Part shown: positions 31,554 to 40,817 of the stretch, one piece after another | Layout of the letters: the number at the start of each line of letters is the position of its first letter | Position numbering within the stretch: the stretch's first letter is position 1 | Origin: Paraburkholderia phenoliruptrix | Lineage (GTDB): Bacteria; Pseudomonadota; Gammaproteobacteria; Burkholderiales; Burkholderiaceae | Length of the DNA: 45,923 nt | Direction of reading: 5' to 3' | Assembly (NCBI RefSeq): GCF_019511605.1 | Contig: NZ_JAEUAV010000036.1 | Span: 1 to 45,923 of the forward strand | Program-made: the position numbers and the translations under genes | The notes under the pieces: generated by a model | What the model saw: only the letters and a program-made list of their open reading frames with translations | The model's database searches: none | What the model was told of the DNA's origin: nothing

Positions 31554-34460
31554 TCAGGCGAGCTCGACTATGCTGTCGAATGCTGGCTCGCGCGTGCACT
31601 GCATGTATCGTTGCAATACGGAATCGGCGAGCGGGCGGCCAAAACTCTGTAGACCTGCGAGCGAGAAACCATGCTTCCTGGCCAGCTCCTGTTGGCGCGC
31701 GATCTCCACGATGCTCAAGGTGCTGCCGATACTTACGTTCTCGAACCGTCCTTCGAGTGCAAGCAATATCGTCTCTGCCATGCAGGCGTAGGAAGTACCT
31801 GGAGCTATCCCATAAGGACCAATTCGCGGTGCACCTGGCAGAGCGATGATCCCGCCGTCGATGACGAGAATGTCGTCACGACCTTCCGCGATCGATGCAG
31901 GAATTGAGCGAGGTCTCGATATGTCGCAAACAACTGCACCCGAACTGAGTGCATCGGCGGGAACGACTTCGCCCGGAAAACTGGTCGCAGCAAGCACCAC
32001 ATTCGCGCCACGCAACGACGAGATATCTGCGCTCAGCACGAGCACGCCGTCTGCCTCCATCTGTGCGATGACCGAGTCAGCGTTCGCAGGGCGAGAGCCC
32101 CTCACTGCGTTGACGATGTGTGCGGCGACGGAGCCGTCATGAGCGGCGCCGAACGGCGCGGCGAGGGCGTCCTCGATAATCATCCGGGCAGTGCCCAAAA
32201 GGCGCTCGCGGCCGATTGCCCTCGTATGAGCCGGATTGCCGATGAGAATAATCCGTTGCGCGCGCCGCGAAAGCAAAACTGCCATACACGCGCCGATCGC
32301 ACCAGCTGCGCCGACGACCGCAGCCGTGCGGGTATCCCAGCGTTGTCCGATACGCACGATGACATCGTCTAGCGCCTCGATGCCAGCGGCAACGGTGTAG
32401 GAGTTGCCCGATGTCAACGGCACCTCCGAGTTGAGCAACTGGGCGCCCCCTCCGCTCACGACAGACGTGTAGGCACCGAGCCCGACAATCTGTGCACCCC
32501 GCGCGTGAGCGAGCGCGACGGCCTGTTGCAGCGCCACGACTGCATCGCGTTGCGAGAGTCGCCTCAGTTGAGCGGCGGTGTGGCTGATCATGATGAAGTC
32601 ACCACGCGCATGCGCTCCGGTAGCGGAGCGGATATCGACAGTGGAGCCGACTACCGGATCGACCATGCCGTCCATGCTTTGCTCGAACTCGGCGAGCTCC
32701 TCTGCATCGAGCCCTCGCAGGCTGATGTCATAGTCTGCGTAGCTTTGGGCGTCGAGCGGATGGAGCAGAAATGCGAAGCGATGCGTGTCCGGAGGCACCG
32801 ACACGTGCGGCGAGGTTTTGACCGCTGCGGTGGAAGTACGCTCCAGCGCCGCGTTTACTGTCTCGACGGCTTGCGTTGACGGAGCTTCGCGCCGCAGCAG
32901 CGCGCGATAGAAAAGTCCGGTGTCGCGTGTCGACAGGACGCGAAGCGTTCGATCGAGCGCCTCGACGGCCATGTCGCACTGCTCTCGCGTAACAGTGAGC
33001 GGCGGCTGCACCCGCAACACGTCACCACGGTTGAGCGTCGGCGCGAAGCGGATTCGCTCGACGTTAAGCAGATAGCTGGCGACAAACTGTGCGAGCTCGC
33101 CTTCCTGCGCCGCGATGCCAAGGAAGTTCTCCGGCCAGCCGCTGCGGTCGGAACTGAAGCGAATACCGAGCATCAGGCCGCGGCCGCGAATTTCCTCTAT
33201 TAGAAGCGGATAGCGCTCACGCAGCGCTTCAAGCCCTTGCTTCAGATAGGCGCCCTGTTCGCGGATCTGTTGCAATAGCTCGCCCTGGTTGCGCGCGAGG
33301 CGTTCTATCGTGGCAAGGCCTACACGTGCGGCTAAAGCATTCCCGGCAAAGGTCGATGAGTGCTTCAATGCAAATTTTTCGCGGTACACCGCCTCGCTGC
33401 ATAGCACGGCGCCGACGGGCACCAGGCCGCCGCCTAGCGCTTTGGAAAGCAGAAGAATGTCCGGACGCACGCCTTCATAGTCGCAGGCGAACATAGCGCC
33501 GGTTCGTCCCAGCCCCGTCTGCACCTCGTCGACAATCAATACAACGCCGTGCCGTCGGCATATTGCTTCGACCTGCGCGAGGTAACCTTTAGGTGGAACG
33601 CAAACGCCGCCCTCCCCCTGGATTGGCTCGACAATGAAAGCTGCGTACTGCTGCGCAAGCGCTGTGAGGTGCTCGTCGAGCCTGGCTGCGTCACCGTATT
33701 CGATGTGATCGAAGCCGGCGAGGGGCAAGCCGAAGTGCGTCTGATAATCAGGCTTGCCGGTTGCCGATAAAGCCCCGAACGTCTTGCCATGAAACGCGTT
33801 GTGCGTGGCGAGGATGCGCAGGCGACCGGTCGCGAGTCGTGCCATCTTCAGCGCCGCTTCGACGCATTCGGCGCCGCTGTTGGTGAACGTCACATACCGG
33901 AGGCCGGCTGGCGCCAGTTCTATCAAGCGCGCTGCAAGACGCCCTGCAGCCGGCAACAGTGAGGGCTGCGCAAAGACCGGCTCGCCGTCGTCGTGCAGAG
34001 CTTTCACGGCCTGCCATATCTCGTCCGGATGATGGCCGAACGGCACGGCTCCGTATTGCGCCAGAAAGTCGAGGTACTGCACGCCGTCCTCATCGTAAAG
34101 AAAAGGCCCATGCGCACGAACGAAAGAGCGGTCGATCTTCAGTTGCTGAAGCTTTCCGGCAAGCCAGGGGTTAACAAACGATTGATATAGACTTGCTTCG
34201 GCGACATCGCCTTGCCGATGCTCGCGCATGGTTGCGAGCGCATCGACGAGATCGTCTGAGGTGGAAATAAGCGTCAACAGATCTGCAGGAATAGAAACAG
34301 CGAACCGGCGTTCCAACGCGCAAATGAGATCCACGCCAGTGAGAGAGTCAATTCCGAGATCGGCCAGACTTGTGTTCGCACCGTCCCATTGGCTCTGAAA
34401 ATTTGAACGGGTGTATTCCATCAGCCATGCAGTGACTTCTCTTGTGTTTGTATTCGACAT
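31554..34460 (-). CDS. Trifunctional acyl carrier protein-aminotransferase-acyl-ACP reductase
   Basis: The 968-aa protein has three parts. (1) Acyl carrier, residues about 1-80, with the phosphopantetheine site Ser39 in LADLGIDSLTGVDL. (2) Class III PLP aminotransferase, about 90-520, with FTNSGAECVEAALKMAR, VLIVDEVQTGLGRTG and PLP Lys340 in LLLSKALGGGLVPVGA. (3) A C-terminal part, about 560-968, resembling long-chain acyl-ACP reductase: SGNSYTVAAGIEAL, the Rossmann motif VVGAAGAIGACMA and SYACMAETILLALEG with ARKHGFSLAGLQSFG. Expected reactions: reduction of the acyl group to an aldehyde, then transamination to a fatty amine. Domains of this kind are known separately; I do not recall this exact fusion. 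First gene of the operon. Confidence 0.88.
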   Translation of the reverse strand: MSNTNTREVTAWLMEYTRSNFQSQWDGANTSLADLGIDSLTGVDLICALERRFAVSIPADLLTLISTSDDLVDALATMREHRQGDVAEASLYQSFVNPWLAGKLQQLKIDRSFVRAHGPFLYDEDGVQYLDFLAQYGAVPFGHHPDEIWQAVKALHDDGEPVFAQPSLLPAAGRLAARLIELAPAGLRYVTFTNSGAECVEAALKMARLATGRLRILATHNAFHGKTFGALSATGKPDYQTHFGLPLAGFDHIEYGDAARLDEHLTALAQQYAAFIVEPIQGEGGVCVPPKGYLAQVEAICRRHGVVLIVDEVQTGLGRTGAMFACDYEGVRPDILLLSKALGGGLVPVGAVLCSEAVYREKFALKHSSTFAGNALAARVGLATIERLARNQGELLQQIREQGAYLKQGLEALRERYPLLIEEIRGRGLMLGIRFSSDRSGWPENFLGIAAQEGELAQFVASYLLNVERIRFAPTLNRGDVLRVQPPLTVTREQCDMAVEALDRTLRVLSTRDTGLFYRALLRREAPSTQAVETVNAALERTSTAAVKTSPHVSVPPDTHRFAFLLHPLDAQSYADYDISLRGLDAEELAEFEQSMDGMVDPVVGSTVDIRSATGAHARGDFIMISHTAAQLRRLSQRDAVVALQQAVALAHARGAQIVGLGAYTSVVSGGGAQLLNSEVPLTSGNSYTVAAGIEALDDVIVRIGQRWDTRTAAVVGAAGAIGACMAVLLSRRAQRIILIGNPAHTRAIGRERLLGTARMIIEDALAAPFGAAHDGSVAAHIVNAVRGSRPANADSVIAQMEADGVLVLSADISSLRGANVVLAATSFPGEVVPADALSSGAVVCDISRPRSIPASIAEGRDDILVIDGGIIALPGAPRIGPYGIAPGTSYACMAETILLALEGRFENVSIGSTLSIVEIARQQELARKHGFSLAGLQSFGRPLADSVLQRYMQCTREPAFDSIVELA

Positions 34461-34723
34461 TCAGGCCGCCCTTTTTTATATGGTCGGAACGCGCCCGGCG
34501 CACAAGTGCGCGGCGCCTTCATCCCTTCAGGAACTCGATTTTTTTGCGTAGTCGTACTAAGTTTTTTCTGCGCTGTGACTGTGAATCGAAGGGCCAGCAT
34601 AACCGCAGTGGCCACTAGGAATACATCAGACGGCTTGACGAAGATCAGCCAATTGAGAACTCTGCAAGACTTGATGCAGGAAATGGAATGAACGGAGATG
34701 AATGCGCGGGATTCAACAGAAAC
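34461..34723. other. Upstream region of biosynthetic operon
   Basis: About 260 bp without a supported gene separate the operon start (34460) from the terminator of the binding-protein gene. On the minus strand a TATAAA lies at 34480-34475, about 20 bases before the start codon. The perfect palindrome GCGCAC-AA-GTGCGC at 34498-34511 sits just upstream of it, where a regulator could bind. No -35 is convincing at 17 bp; TTGTGC at 19 bp is possible. The segment contains T-rich runs (34536-34542, 34561-34567) and is more AT-rich than its flanks. Confidence 0.4.
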
Positions 34724-34760
34724 AAAAAAACCCCGCAAGCTCATGCGCTCACGGGGTTTT
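34724..34760 (-). terminator. Intrinsic terminator of binding-protein gene
   Basis: AAAACCCCG (34727-34735) pairs perfectly with CGGGGTTTT (34752-34760). On the minus strand the stem is followed by seven U bases. It lies about 68 bases after the stop of the gene at 34828 and separates it from the biosynthetic operon. Confidence 0.9.
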
Positions 34761-34827
34761 CCAGCAACTTGCCACGACCCGCCGCTCCATTCTGACGCGG
34801 CGAGGCGTTACTTCAGATTTCGGAGAC

Positions 34828-35976
34828 TTACTTGCCGCCCACGCTTTGCAGCGTCGTCCACTTGCCGTCGACAACCTTGTACAGCGTGATGCCGCCGTTC
34901 TTCAGGTCGCCCTTGGCGTCGTACGAGAGGTTCGACGACGTCACAGCCGGCATCGACGTCTTCGCGAGTTCCGGCAGGTATTTCGCCGGATCGGTCGAGT
35001 TCGCCTTCTTCATTGCTGCGAACATCGCCATTGCGCCGTCGTAAGCGTACGGCGAGTACGTTTGCACGTCCTCGTTAAACCGCTTCTTGTACTTCGCAAC
35101 GTAGTCCTTGCCGCCCGGCATTTCTTCCAGCGGCAGGCCGGCGAGTGAAGCCACCGTGCCGTTCGCTGCGTCGCCTGCAATCTTGATGAAGGTCGGCGTG
35201 TGAACCATTTCGCCGCCCATCAGCGGCGCCTTGATGCCAAGCGCCTTCATCTGCTTGGCCATCGGCGCTGCTTGCGAATCCGCGCCGCCGTAGTAGATCA
35301 GATCCGGATTGACCGACTTCACCTTGGTCAGAATCGACTTGAAGTCCACAGCCTTGTCGTTCGTGAATTCACGATCGACGATCGTGCCGCCCGCCGCCTT
35401 CGCTGCCTTTTCGAACTGGTCGGCGAGACCCTGGCCGTATGCCGTGCGGTCGTCGATGATCACGATCTTCTTCACGCCCAGCGTCTTGACCGCGAACGCG
35501 CCGGCAACCGAACCTTGCTGCGTGTCGGACGTCATCATGCGGAACGTGGTCTTGAAACCTTGTTGCGTGTATTCCGGCGCCGTCGCCATTGCGATTTCGG
35601 GAATGCCCGCGTTCGCGTAAATGCGCGATGCCGGAATGGTCGTGCCCGAGTTGAAGTGGCCGAGCATGCCCTTGATGCCGTCGTCCACGAGCTTCTGCGC
35701 GACGGTCGTGCCGGTGCGCGGGTCAGCCTGGTCGTCGGCCGAGTCGAGCACGAAGCGAACCGGCTTGCCGCCGATCACCGGCTTCGTCGCGTTCATTTCT
35801 TCCACTGCGAGCGTGATGCCGTTCTGGAAGTCCTTGCCGTAGTGAGCCTGTGCGCCCGTCATCGGACCGGCAAAACCGATCTTCACGTCTTCCGTGGATT
35901 GAGCGTTGGCCGTCCCCGCCAGCGACATCGCCGCAACCAATGCTGCGCCTGCCAGCTGTTTCATCTTGTGTTGCAT
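34828..35976 (-). CDS. Branched-chain amino-acid-type ABC transporter substrate-binding protein
   Basis: The 382-aa periplasmic binding protein has a signal peptide ending TANAQS (about residue 26), then IGFAGPMTGAQAHYGKDFQNG, HFNSGTTIPASRIYANAGIPEI and YSPYAYDGAMAMF. These match the LivJ/LivK (HAAT family) fold that captures leucine, isoleucine, valine or related compounds. No permease or ATPase gene is adjacent, so it is orphan or pairs with a distant transporter. RBS AAGGAG before the ATG at 35976. It follows putA on the same strand after 93 bp, so proline or another amino acid is a conceivable ligand. Terminator at 34724-34760. Confidence 0.93.
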   Translation of the reverse strand: MQHKMKQLAGAALVAAMSLAGTANAQSTEDVKIGFAGPMTGAQAHYGKDFQNGITLAVEEMNATKPVIGGKPVRFVLDSADDQADPRTGTTVAQKLVDDGIKGMLGHFNSGTTIPASRIYANAGIPEIAMATAPEYTQQGFKTTFRMMTSDTQQGSVAGAFAVKTLGVKKIVIIDDRTAYGQGLADQFEKAAKAAGGTIVDREFTNDKAVDFKSILTKVKSVNPDLIYYGGADSQAAPMAKQMKALGIKAPLMGGEMVHTPTFIKIAGDAANGTVASLAGLPLEEMPGGKDYVAKYKKRFNEDVQTYSPYAYDGAMAMFAAMKKANSTDPAKYLPELAKTSMPAVTSSNLSYDAKGDLKNGGITLYKVVDGKWTTLQSVGGK

Positions 35977-36069
35977 ATCTTCTCCTTGGTACCAGGTGTG
36001 GATGGAGCGGCTTTCGGGATCGCCGTTACCGCTTCCGTTTTAATGACTGCTTCAACCGTCGAGGTTCGC

Positions 36070-39000
36070 TCAACCGATCGTCATCAAATTCGCATTACCG
36101 CCGGCAGCTGCCGTGTTCACGCTGACCGAGCGCTCGGTCAACAGACGCTCGAGCGCATAGTCTTCGTCGCCGTTTTCGAGCGCACGCGAAGCGGCGCCTT
36201 GTACCGACACGATGGGACCGGGACGCTTTGCCACTTCCTTCACGAGCGTCAGCAGTTCGTCGCTATCGCCTTCGAACAGCACGGCGTCGAACGGTGTGTC
36301 GGCGCTCTTGCGCACGCTTGCATAAGACTTGAGCGACGCCGGCAACTGCGCAACCAATTGTTCACCAGCAGCGCCCTCGAACAACGCGCGATTTCCCGTA
36401 GCCAGCACGGCGGCCAGTTGCAGCCGCGCACCGCTTGCCGTTGACGCGATGCACAGCACCGTGCCGCGCGCGCCGAGCGTGTAAGTGTTGCGCTCGCCGG
36501 TCGGTCCGGACAGCACCGCGGTCGCGCCGGCCGGCATGTGCGACAGGTAGCCGTCGCAGCGCGCCGCAAGTTGCGGCTCACGCTCGGCGATCAGCCAGTC
36601 GCGCAGCGCGGTCAGCGCGGCGGACGGATTGTCGCCCTTTTCCGCCGCTTGCGGTACATCGGCGACGAGCGCCTGCGCAAGCGACTTCGGCAAACCGGCC
36701 GGACGGGTGGACAGCAGGCGCTGCAAATACAGCGCGCCGCCGGCTTTCGGACCCGTGCCCGACAGTCCTTCCCCACCGAACGGCTGCACGCCGACCACTG
36801 CGCCGATCACATTACGGTTCACGTAGATGTTGCCGACATGTGCGCGGCTGATCACGTGAGCGATGGTTTCGTCGATTCGCGTATGAATGCCGAGCGTCAG
36901 GCCATAGCCGGTTGCGCGAATCTGTTCGAGCAACGTGTCGAGCTGGCTGCGGCGATAGCGCACCACATGAAGCACCGGGCCGAACACTTCGCGCTTCAAT
37001 TCGTCGATGCTGTCGAGCTCAATCAGCGTGGGCGGCACGAACGTGCCTTGTGCGCAGCTTTCCGGCAGCGGCAACTGCTCGACCTTGCGGCCTTTCTCGC
37101 GCATCGCGGCAATGTGCGCGTCGATGCCGCGCTTCGCTTCCACGTCGATCACCGGGCCCACGTCCGTCGACAGGCGATCCGGGTTGCCGACGCTCAGTTC
37201 GCGCATGGCGCCCGTCAGCATTTCGAGCGTGCGGTCGGCGACGTCGTCCTGCAGGCAGAGAACGCGCAACGCCGAACAGCGTTGACCGGCCGAATCGAAC
37301 GATGACTGCAGCACGTCGGCCACGACCTGTTCGGCGAGCGCCGACGAGTCGACGATCATCGCATTCTGGCCGCCCGTTTCGGCGATCAGCGGAATCGGCT
37401 TGCCTTCCGGATCGAGACGGCCCGAAAGCGTCTTGTTGATGAGCCGCGCCACTTCCGTCGAACCGGTAAACATCACGGCGCGCGTGCGTGCGTCGGCAAC
37501 CAGCGCCGCACCTACCGTCTCGCCGTCGCCCGGCAGCAGTTGCACCGCGCCGGCCGGCACACCGGCCTCGCGCAGAATGCGCACAGCTTGCGCGGCGATC
37601 AGCGGCGTCTGTTCGGCCGGCTTCGCGAGCACGGTGTTGCCGGCCGCGAGCGCAGCCGCCACCTGGCCCATGAAGATGGCAAGCGGGAAGTTCCACGGGC
37701 TGATGCACACCACCGGCCCGAGCGGACGATGCGTGTCGTTCGAAAACTCGCTGCGAATCTGCGTCGAGTAATAGCGCAGGAAGTCGATGGCTTCGCGGAT
37801 CTCCGACACCGCGTTGGCGAGCGACTTGCCCGCTTCGCGCACGACGAGGCCCATCAGCGTATGCATTTGCGCTTCGAGCAGATCGGCGGCGCGCGCGAGG
37901 CAATCGGCACGCGCTTCGACCGGCGTGGCCTGCCAGATCGGCGCGGCGGCGACCGCGTGTGTCAGGGCGGCGCTCACGTGTTCGGCGCTCGCTTCCACCA
38001 CGGTACCGACGAGGTCGCGATGATCCGCCGGATTGCGCACGTCGCGGGCATTGCCCAACGCGATCTGATCGTCGGCGAGCATCGGCGCGGCGCGCCACGG
38101 ATGATTCGCGCTTGCCAGCAGTGCCGACGACAGCGATGCCAGACGATGCTCGTTCGACAGATCGAGGCCCATCGAATTGAGACGCTCGGCACCATACAGA
38201 TTGCGCGGCAGCGGAATCTTCGCGTGCGGCGCGCCAAGCGGCATGATCTTCGACGCTTCTTCCACCGGATCGGCGATCAGGTCCTGGATCGCGACGTTTT
38301 CATCGGCAATGCGGTTCACGAACGAGGTGTTCGCGCCGTTTTCCAGCAGACGGCGCACAAGGTAGGCAAGCAGCGTTTCGTGCGTGCCTACCGGTGCATA
38401 CACCCGGCACGGACGGTTCAGCTTTCCGGCCGAGACGGGGCCCGTGACTTCCTCGTACAGCGGCTCGCCCATGCCGTGCAGGCACTGGAACTCGTACTGG
38501 CCGGGATAGTAGTTGTTGCCCGCGAGGTGATAGATCGCCGACAGGGTGTGCGCGTTGTGCGTGGCGAATTGCGGATACACCGCGTCAGGCGCGCCGAGCA
38601 GTTTCTTCGCGCACGCGAGATACGAGACGTCCGTGTAGACCTTGCGCGTGTAGACCGGGTAGCCTTCCAGTCCGTCCACTTGCGCGCGCTTGATCTCGGT
38701 GTCCCAATACGCGCCCTTCACGAGGCGCACCATGATGCGGTGACGGCTGCGGCGCGCCAGATCGACGATGTAGTCGATCACGAACGGGCAACGCTTCTGA
38801 TAAGCCTGCACCACGAAGCCGATGCCGTTCCAGCCGGCCAGTTCCGGATCGAAGCACAGCGCCTCGAGCAGATCCAGCGACAGTTCGAGGCGGTCGGCTT
38901 CTTCAGCGTCGATATTCAGGCCGATGTCATAGCGGCGTGCGAGGATCGCGAGCGAACGTACACGCGGCAGCAGCTCGCTCATCGTGCGCTCCTGCTGCGA

Positions 39001-40008
39001 GCGCGAGTAGCGCGGGTGCAGCGCCGAGAGCTTGATCGAGATGCCCGGACCTTCGTAGATGCCGCGGCCGCCGGCCGCCTTGCCGATCGCGTGGATCGCC
39101 TGCTCGTATGAGGCGTAGTAGCGCTGCGCGTCGGCTTCGGTCGTGGCCGCTTCGCCGAGCATGTCGTACGAGTAGCGGAAACCGCGTGCTTCGTATTTGC
39201 GGCTGTTGGCGAGCGCTTCGGAAATGTTCTCACCGGTGACGAACTGCTCGCCCATCAGGCGCATCGCCATGTCCACGCCCTTGCGGATCAGCGGCTCGCC
39301 GCCCTTGCCGATCAGGCGCGTGAGCGCCGACGAAAGGTTCGTCTCGCTGTTGGTGGTGACCAGCTTTCCGGTAATCATCAAGCCCCACGTAGCGGCGTTG
39401 ACGAACAGCGACGGCGCCTGGCCGACGTGCGACTTCCAGTCGCCCTTGCTGATCTTGTCGCGAATCAGCGCGTCGCGCGTGGCGCGGTCGGGGATGCGCA
39501 GCAAAGCCTCGGCGAGGCACATCAGCGCGACGCCTTCCTGGCTCGACAGCGAGAATTCGTGAATCAGACCTTCGACGCCGCCGCCGCGGCTCTTGCCGCG
39601 CAGCGTCTCGACGAGCTTGCCGGCAAGCGCCTGCACATCGCCTGCGAGTTTCGCCGGCAGACGCGCCTGACCGAGCAGAAACGGCACACACTCCGGCTCG
39701 GGCCGCCGGTAGGCCGCCGTGATCGCCGCGCGCAGCACCGACTGCGGTTGCACGTTCTGCGCAAAGTCGAGGAACGGATGAGCCGCGCTGTCCTCGTCGT
39801 GTTCGACGGCCGCGCCGTCTGCCATATCGGCCGAACCCACCGCGCCCGACAACTCCGGCGGCAATTGGCCCTGCTCGATCTTTTCGAGGTACGCGAAAAT
39901 CGCCTGCTTGATGAGCCAGTGCGGAGTGCGTTCGAGGCGAGTAGCGGCATCTCTCAGCCGGGAACGCAGGAGGTCGTCGACCTTGACGCCAAGGGTGGTG
40001 CTAGCCAT
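36070..40008 (-). CDS. putA: Trifunctional PutA: proline dehydrogenase, P5C dehydrogenase and repressor
   Basis: The 1312-aa enzyme oxidises proline to glutamate. Residues 1-47 are a ribbon-helix-helix DNA-binding domain (MASTTLGVKVDDLLRSRLRD, then RTPHWLIKQAIFAYLEK). The proline dehydrogenase barrel lies at about 180-560 (GPGISIKLSALHPRY, LGLNIDAEEADRLELSLD-type motifs). The aldehyde dehydrogenase domain is near 650-1130, with CISPWNFPLAIFMGQ and catalytic Cys911 in SAGQRCSALRV. A conserved C-terminal domain closes the protein. It acts at the inner membrane using FAD and NAD. The RHH domain predicts autorepression. Start chosen at 40008 (RBS AAGGAAAC); an upstream in-frame Met adds nine residues. 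Confidence 0.96.
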   Translation of the reverse strand: MASTTLGVKVDDLLRSRLRDAATRLERTPHWLIKQAIFAYLEKIEQGQLPPELSGAVGSADMADGAAVEHDEDSAAHPFLDFAQNVQPQSVLRAAITAAYRRPEPECVPFLLGQARLPAKLAGDVQALAGKLVETLRGKSRGGGVEGLIHEFSLSSQEGVALMCLAEALLRIPDRATRDALIRDKISKGDWKSHVGQAPSLFVNAATWGLMITGKLVTTNSETNLSSALTRLIGKGGEPLIRKGVDMAMRLMGEQFVTGENISEALANSRKYEARGFRYSYDMLGEAATTEADAQRYYASYEQAIHAIGKAAGGRGIYEGPGISIKLSALHPRYSRSQQERTMSELLPRVRSLAILARRYDIGLNIDAEEADRLELSLDLLEALCFDPELAGWNGIGFVVQAYQKRCPFVIDYIVDLARRSRHRIMVRLVKGAYWDTEIKRAQVDGLEGYPVYTRKVYTDVSYLACAKKLLGAPDAVYPQFATHNAHTLSAIYHLAGNNYYPGQYEFQCLHGMGEPLYEEVTGPVSAGKLNRPCRVYAPVGTHETLLAYLVRRLLENGANTSFVNRIADENVAIQDLIADPVEEASKIMPLGAPHAKIPLPRNLYGAERLNSMGLDLSNEHRLASLSSALLASANHPWRAAPMLADDQIALGNARDVRNPADHRDLVGTVVEASAEHVSAALTHAVAAAPIWQATPVEARADCLARAADLLEAQMHTLMGLVVREAGKSLANAVSEIREAIDFLRYYSTQIRSEFSNDTHRPLGPVVCISPWNFPLAIFMGQVAAALAAGNTVLAKPAEQTPLIAAQAVRILREAGVPAGAVQLLPGDGETVGAALVADARTRAVMFTGSTEVARLINKTLSGRLDPEGKPIPLIAETGGQNAMIVDSSALAEQVVADVLQSSFDSAGQRCSALRVLCLQDDVADRTLEMLTGAMRELSVGNPDRLSTDVGPVIDVEAKRGIDAHIAAMREKGRKVEQLPLPESCAQGTFVPPTLIELDSIDELKREVFGPVLHVVRYRRSQLDTLLEQIRATGYGLTLGIHTRIDETIAHVISRAHVGNIYVNRNVIGAVVGVQPFGGEGLSGTGPKAGGALYLQRLLSTRPAGLPKSLAQALVADVPQAAEKGDNPSAALTALRDWLIAEREPQLAARCDGYLSHMPAGATAVLSGPTGERNTYTLGARGTVLCIASTASGARLQLAAVLATGNRALFEGAAGEQLVAQLPASLKSYASVRKSADTPFDAVLFEGDSDELLTLVKEVAKRPGPIVSVQGAASRALENGDEDYALERLLTERSVSVNTAAAGGNANLMTIG

Positions 40009-40084
40009 GTTTCCTTCTTCGGAGACCAGACGCAATGCTGGTGAAAGACTAAAAGTTGGCGAATCGTACCCTTCTCAATAAAAA

Positions 40085-40115
40085 GGTGCAACCGCCGCAC
40101 AGGATTGGTTGCACC
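40085..40115 (-). promoter_or_regulatory. PutA operator-like inverted repeat, also a minus-strand terminator hairpin
   Basis: GGTGCAACC (40085-40093) and GGTTGCACC (40107-40115) form perfect 9-bp arms. Each contains GTTGCA on one strand (40087-40092 reversed, 40108-40113 direct), the half-site bound by E. coli PutA. On the minus strand the hairpin is followed by UUUUUA and lies about 77 bases before the putA start. It could be both a PutA operator and a leader terminator. Confidence 0.65.
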
Positions 40116-40312
40116 CCGGCGTAACCCTTGCCTGGCGGGGGTTTGCGGCAAATACCGGCAGCGCCGTCGACGGCGGTAAGGATCGGTATTTTCCCTGGCG
40201 CGATTTCTTTTGCGTCGAGCCCTTATCAAAGCGGATGGCGCGCCGTTATAGAAGTCATGGCGGGCACAGCTTCACGGCGCGCACAACAACAGGTACGGGG
40301 TTGAGGACAGAA

Positions 40313-40465
40313 ATGGAAAAGTGGCTCGTTGTGTTGGGCATTTGGGCGATGTGCGCAAGTTGCGCCGTGCTGTTCATCCGCGGCGCGACCGGCAGGTCGG
40401 ACAAACGCGAAGCGGCCGAAGCGCGTGAATCGGCGGGTCAGGCGCAGGCCGCGCTGCACGAGTAG
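40313..40465 (+). CDS. Small single-pass membrane protein, 50 aa
   Basis: The ATG at 40313 follows GAGG six bases upstream. The product (MEKWLVVLGIWAMCASCAVL...) has one transmembrane helix at residues 4-23, then a short polar, charged tail (RSDKREAAEARESAGQAQAALHE). It resembles very small bacterial inner-membrane proteins of unknown role. Short length and lack of neighbours keep confidence moderate; the RBS and hydrophobic start are the main support. Divergent from putA. Confidence 0.6.
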   Translation: MEKWLVVLGIWAMCASCAVLFIRGATGRSDKREAAEARESAGQAQAALHE

Positions 40466-40817
40466 ACGAACCGGCATGGAAGTGAGCACGGCGGCGAGCC
40501 GCCGGGCCGTGCCAGCTCTGCGCGAGCTGGCGCGCGGGTTCTGGCGGCCATTGCCGTCAGTGACGCGAAGAAGCAAATACTGTGAGATCCATCATGCTTT
40601 GTTCCAGCGACTACAGGTCTTCCGCGCGCTACCGGCAACTCGCGGCGCGTGGTACGCATGCTTCCTCGCGCGCATCGGCTGTACTGGCGAGGCGCACCGC
40701 AGCGCCCGTCGCGGTTCCCGCTGCGAGTTATTCGAATTCGGTGCGGGCCCGCGCTCGTACCGCGCGCAGTCGCTGCCGGTACTGACGCATGCCGCGCCGC
40801 CGCGCACGGGGCGGCGC
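40466..40817. other. Intergenic region between the small membrane gene and priA
   Basis: These 352 bp hold no gene I can support. A 7-bp hairpin CCAGCTC-TGCGC-GAGCTGG (40511-40529) lies 45 bases after the small gene without a T-run. The rest shows no homology-bearing frame and no clear promoter. Confidence 0.5.
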
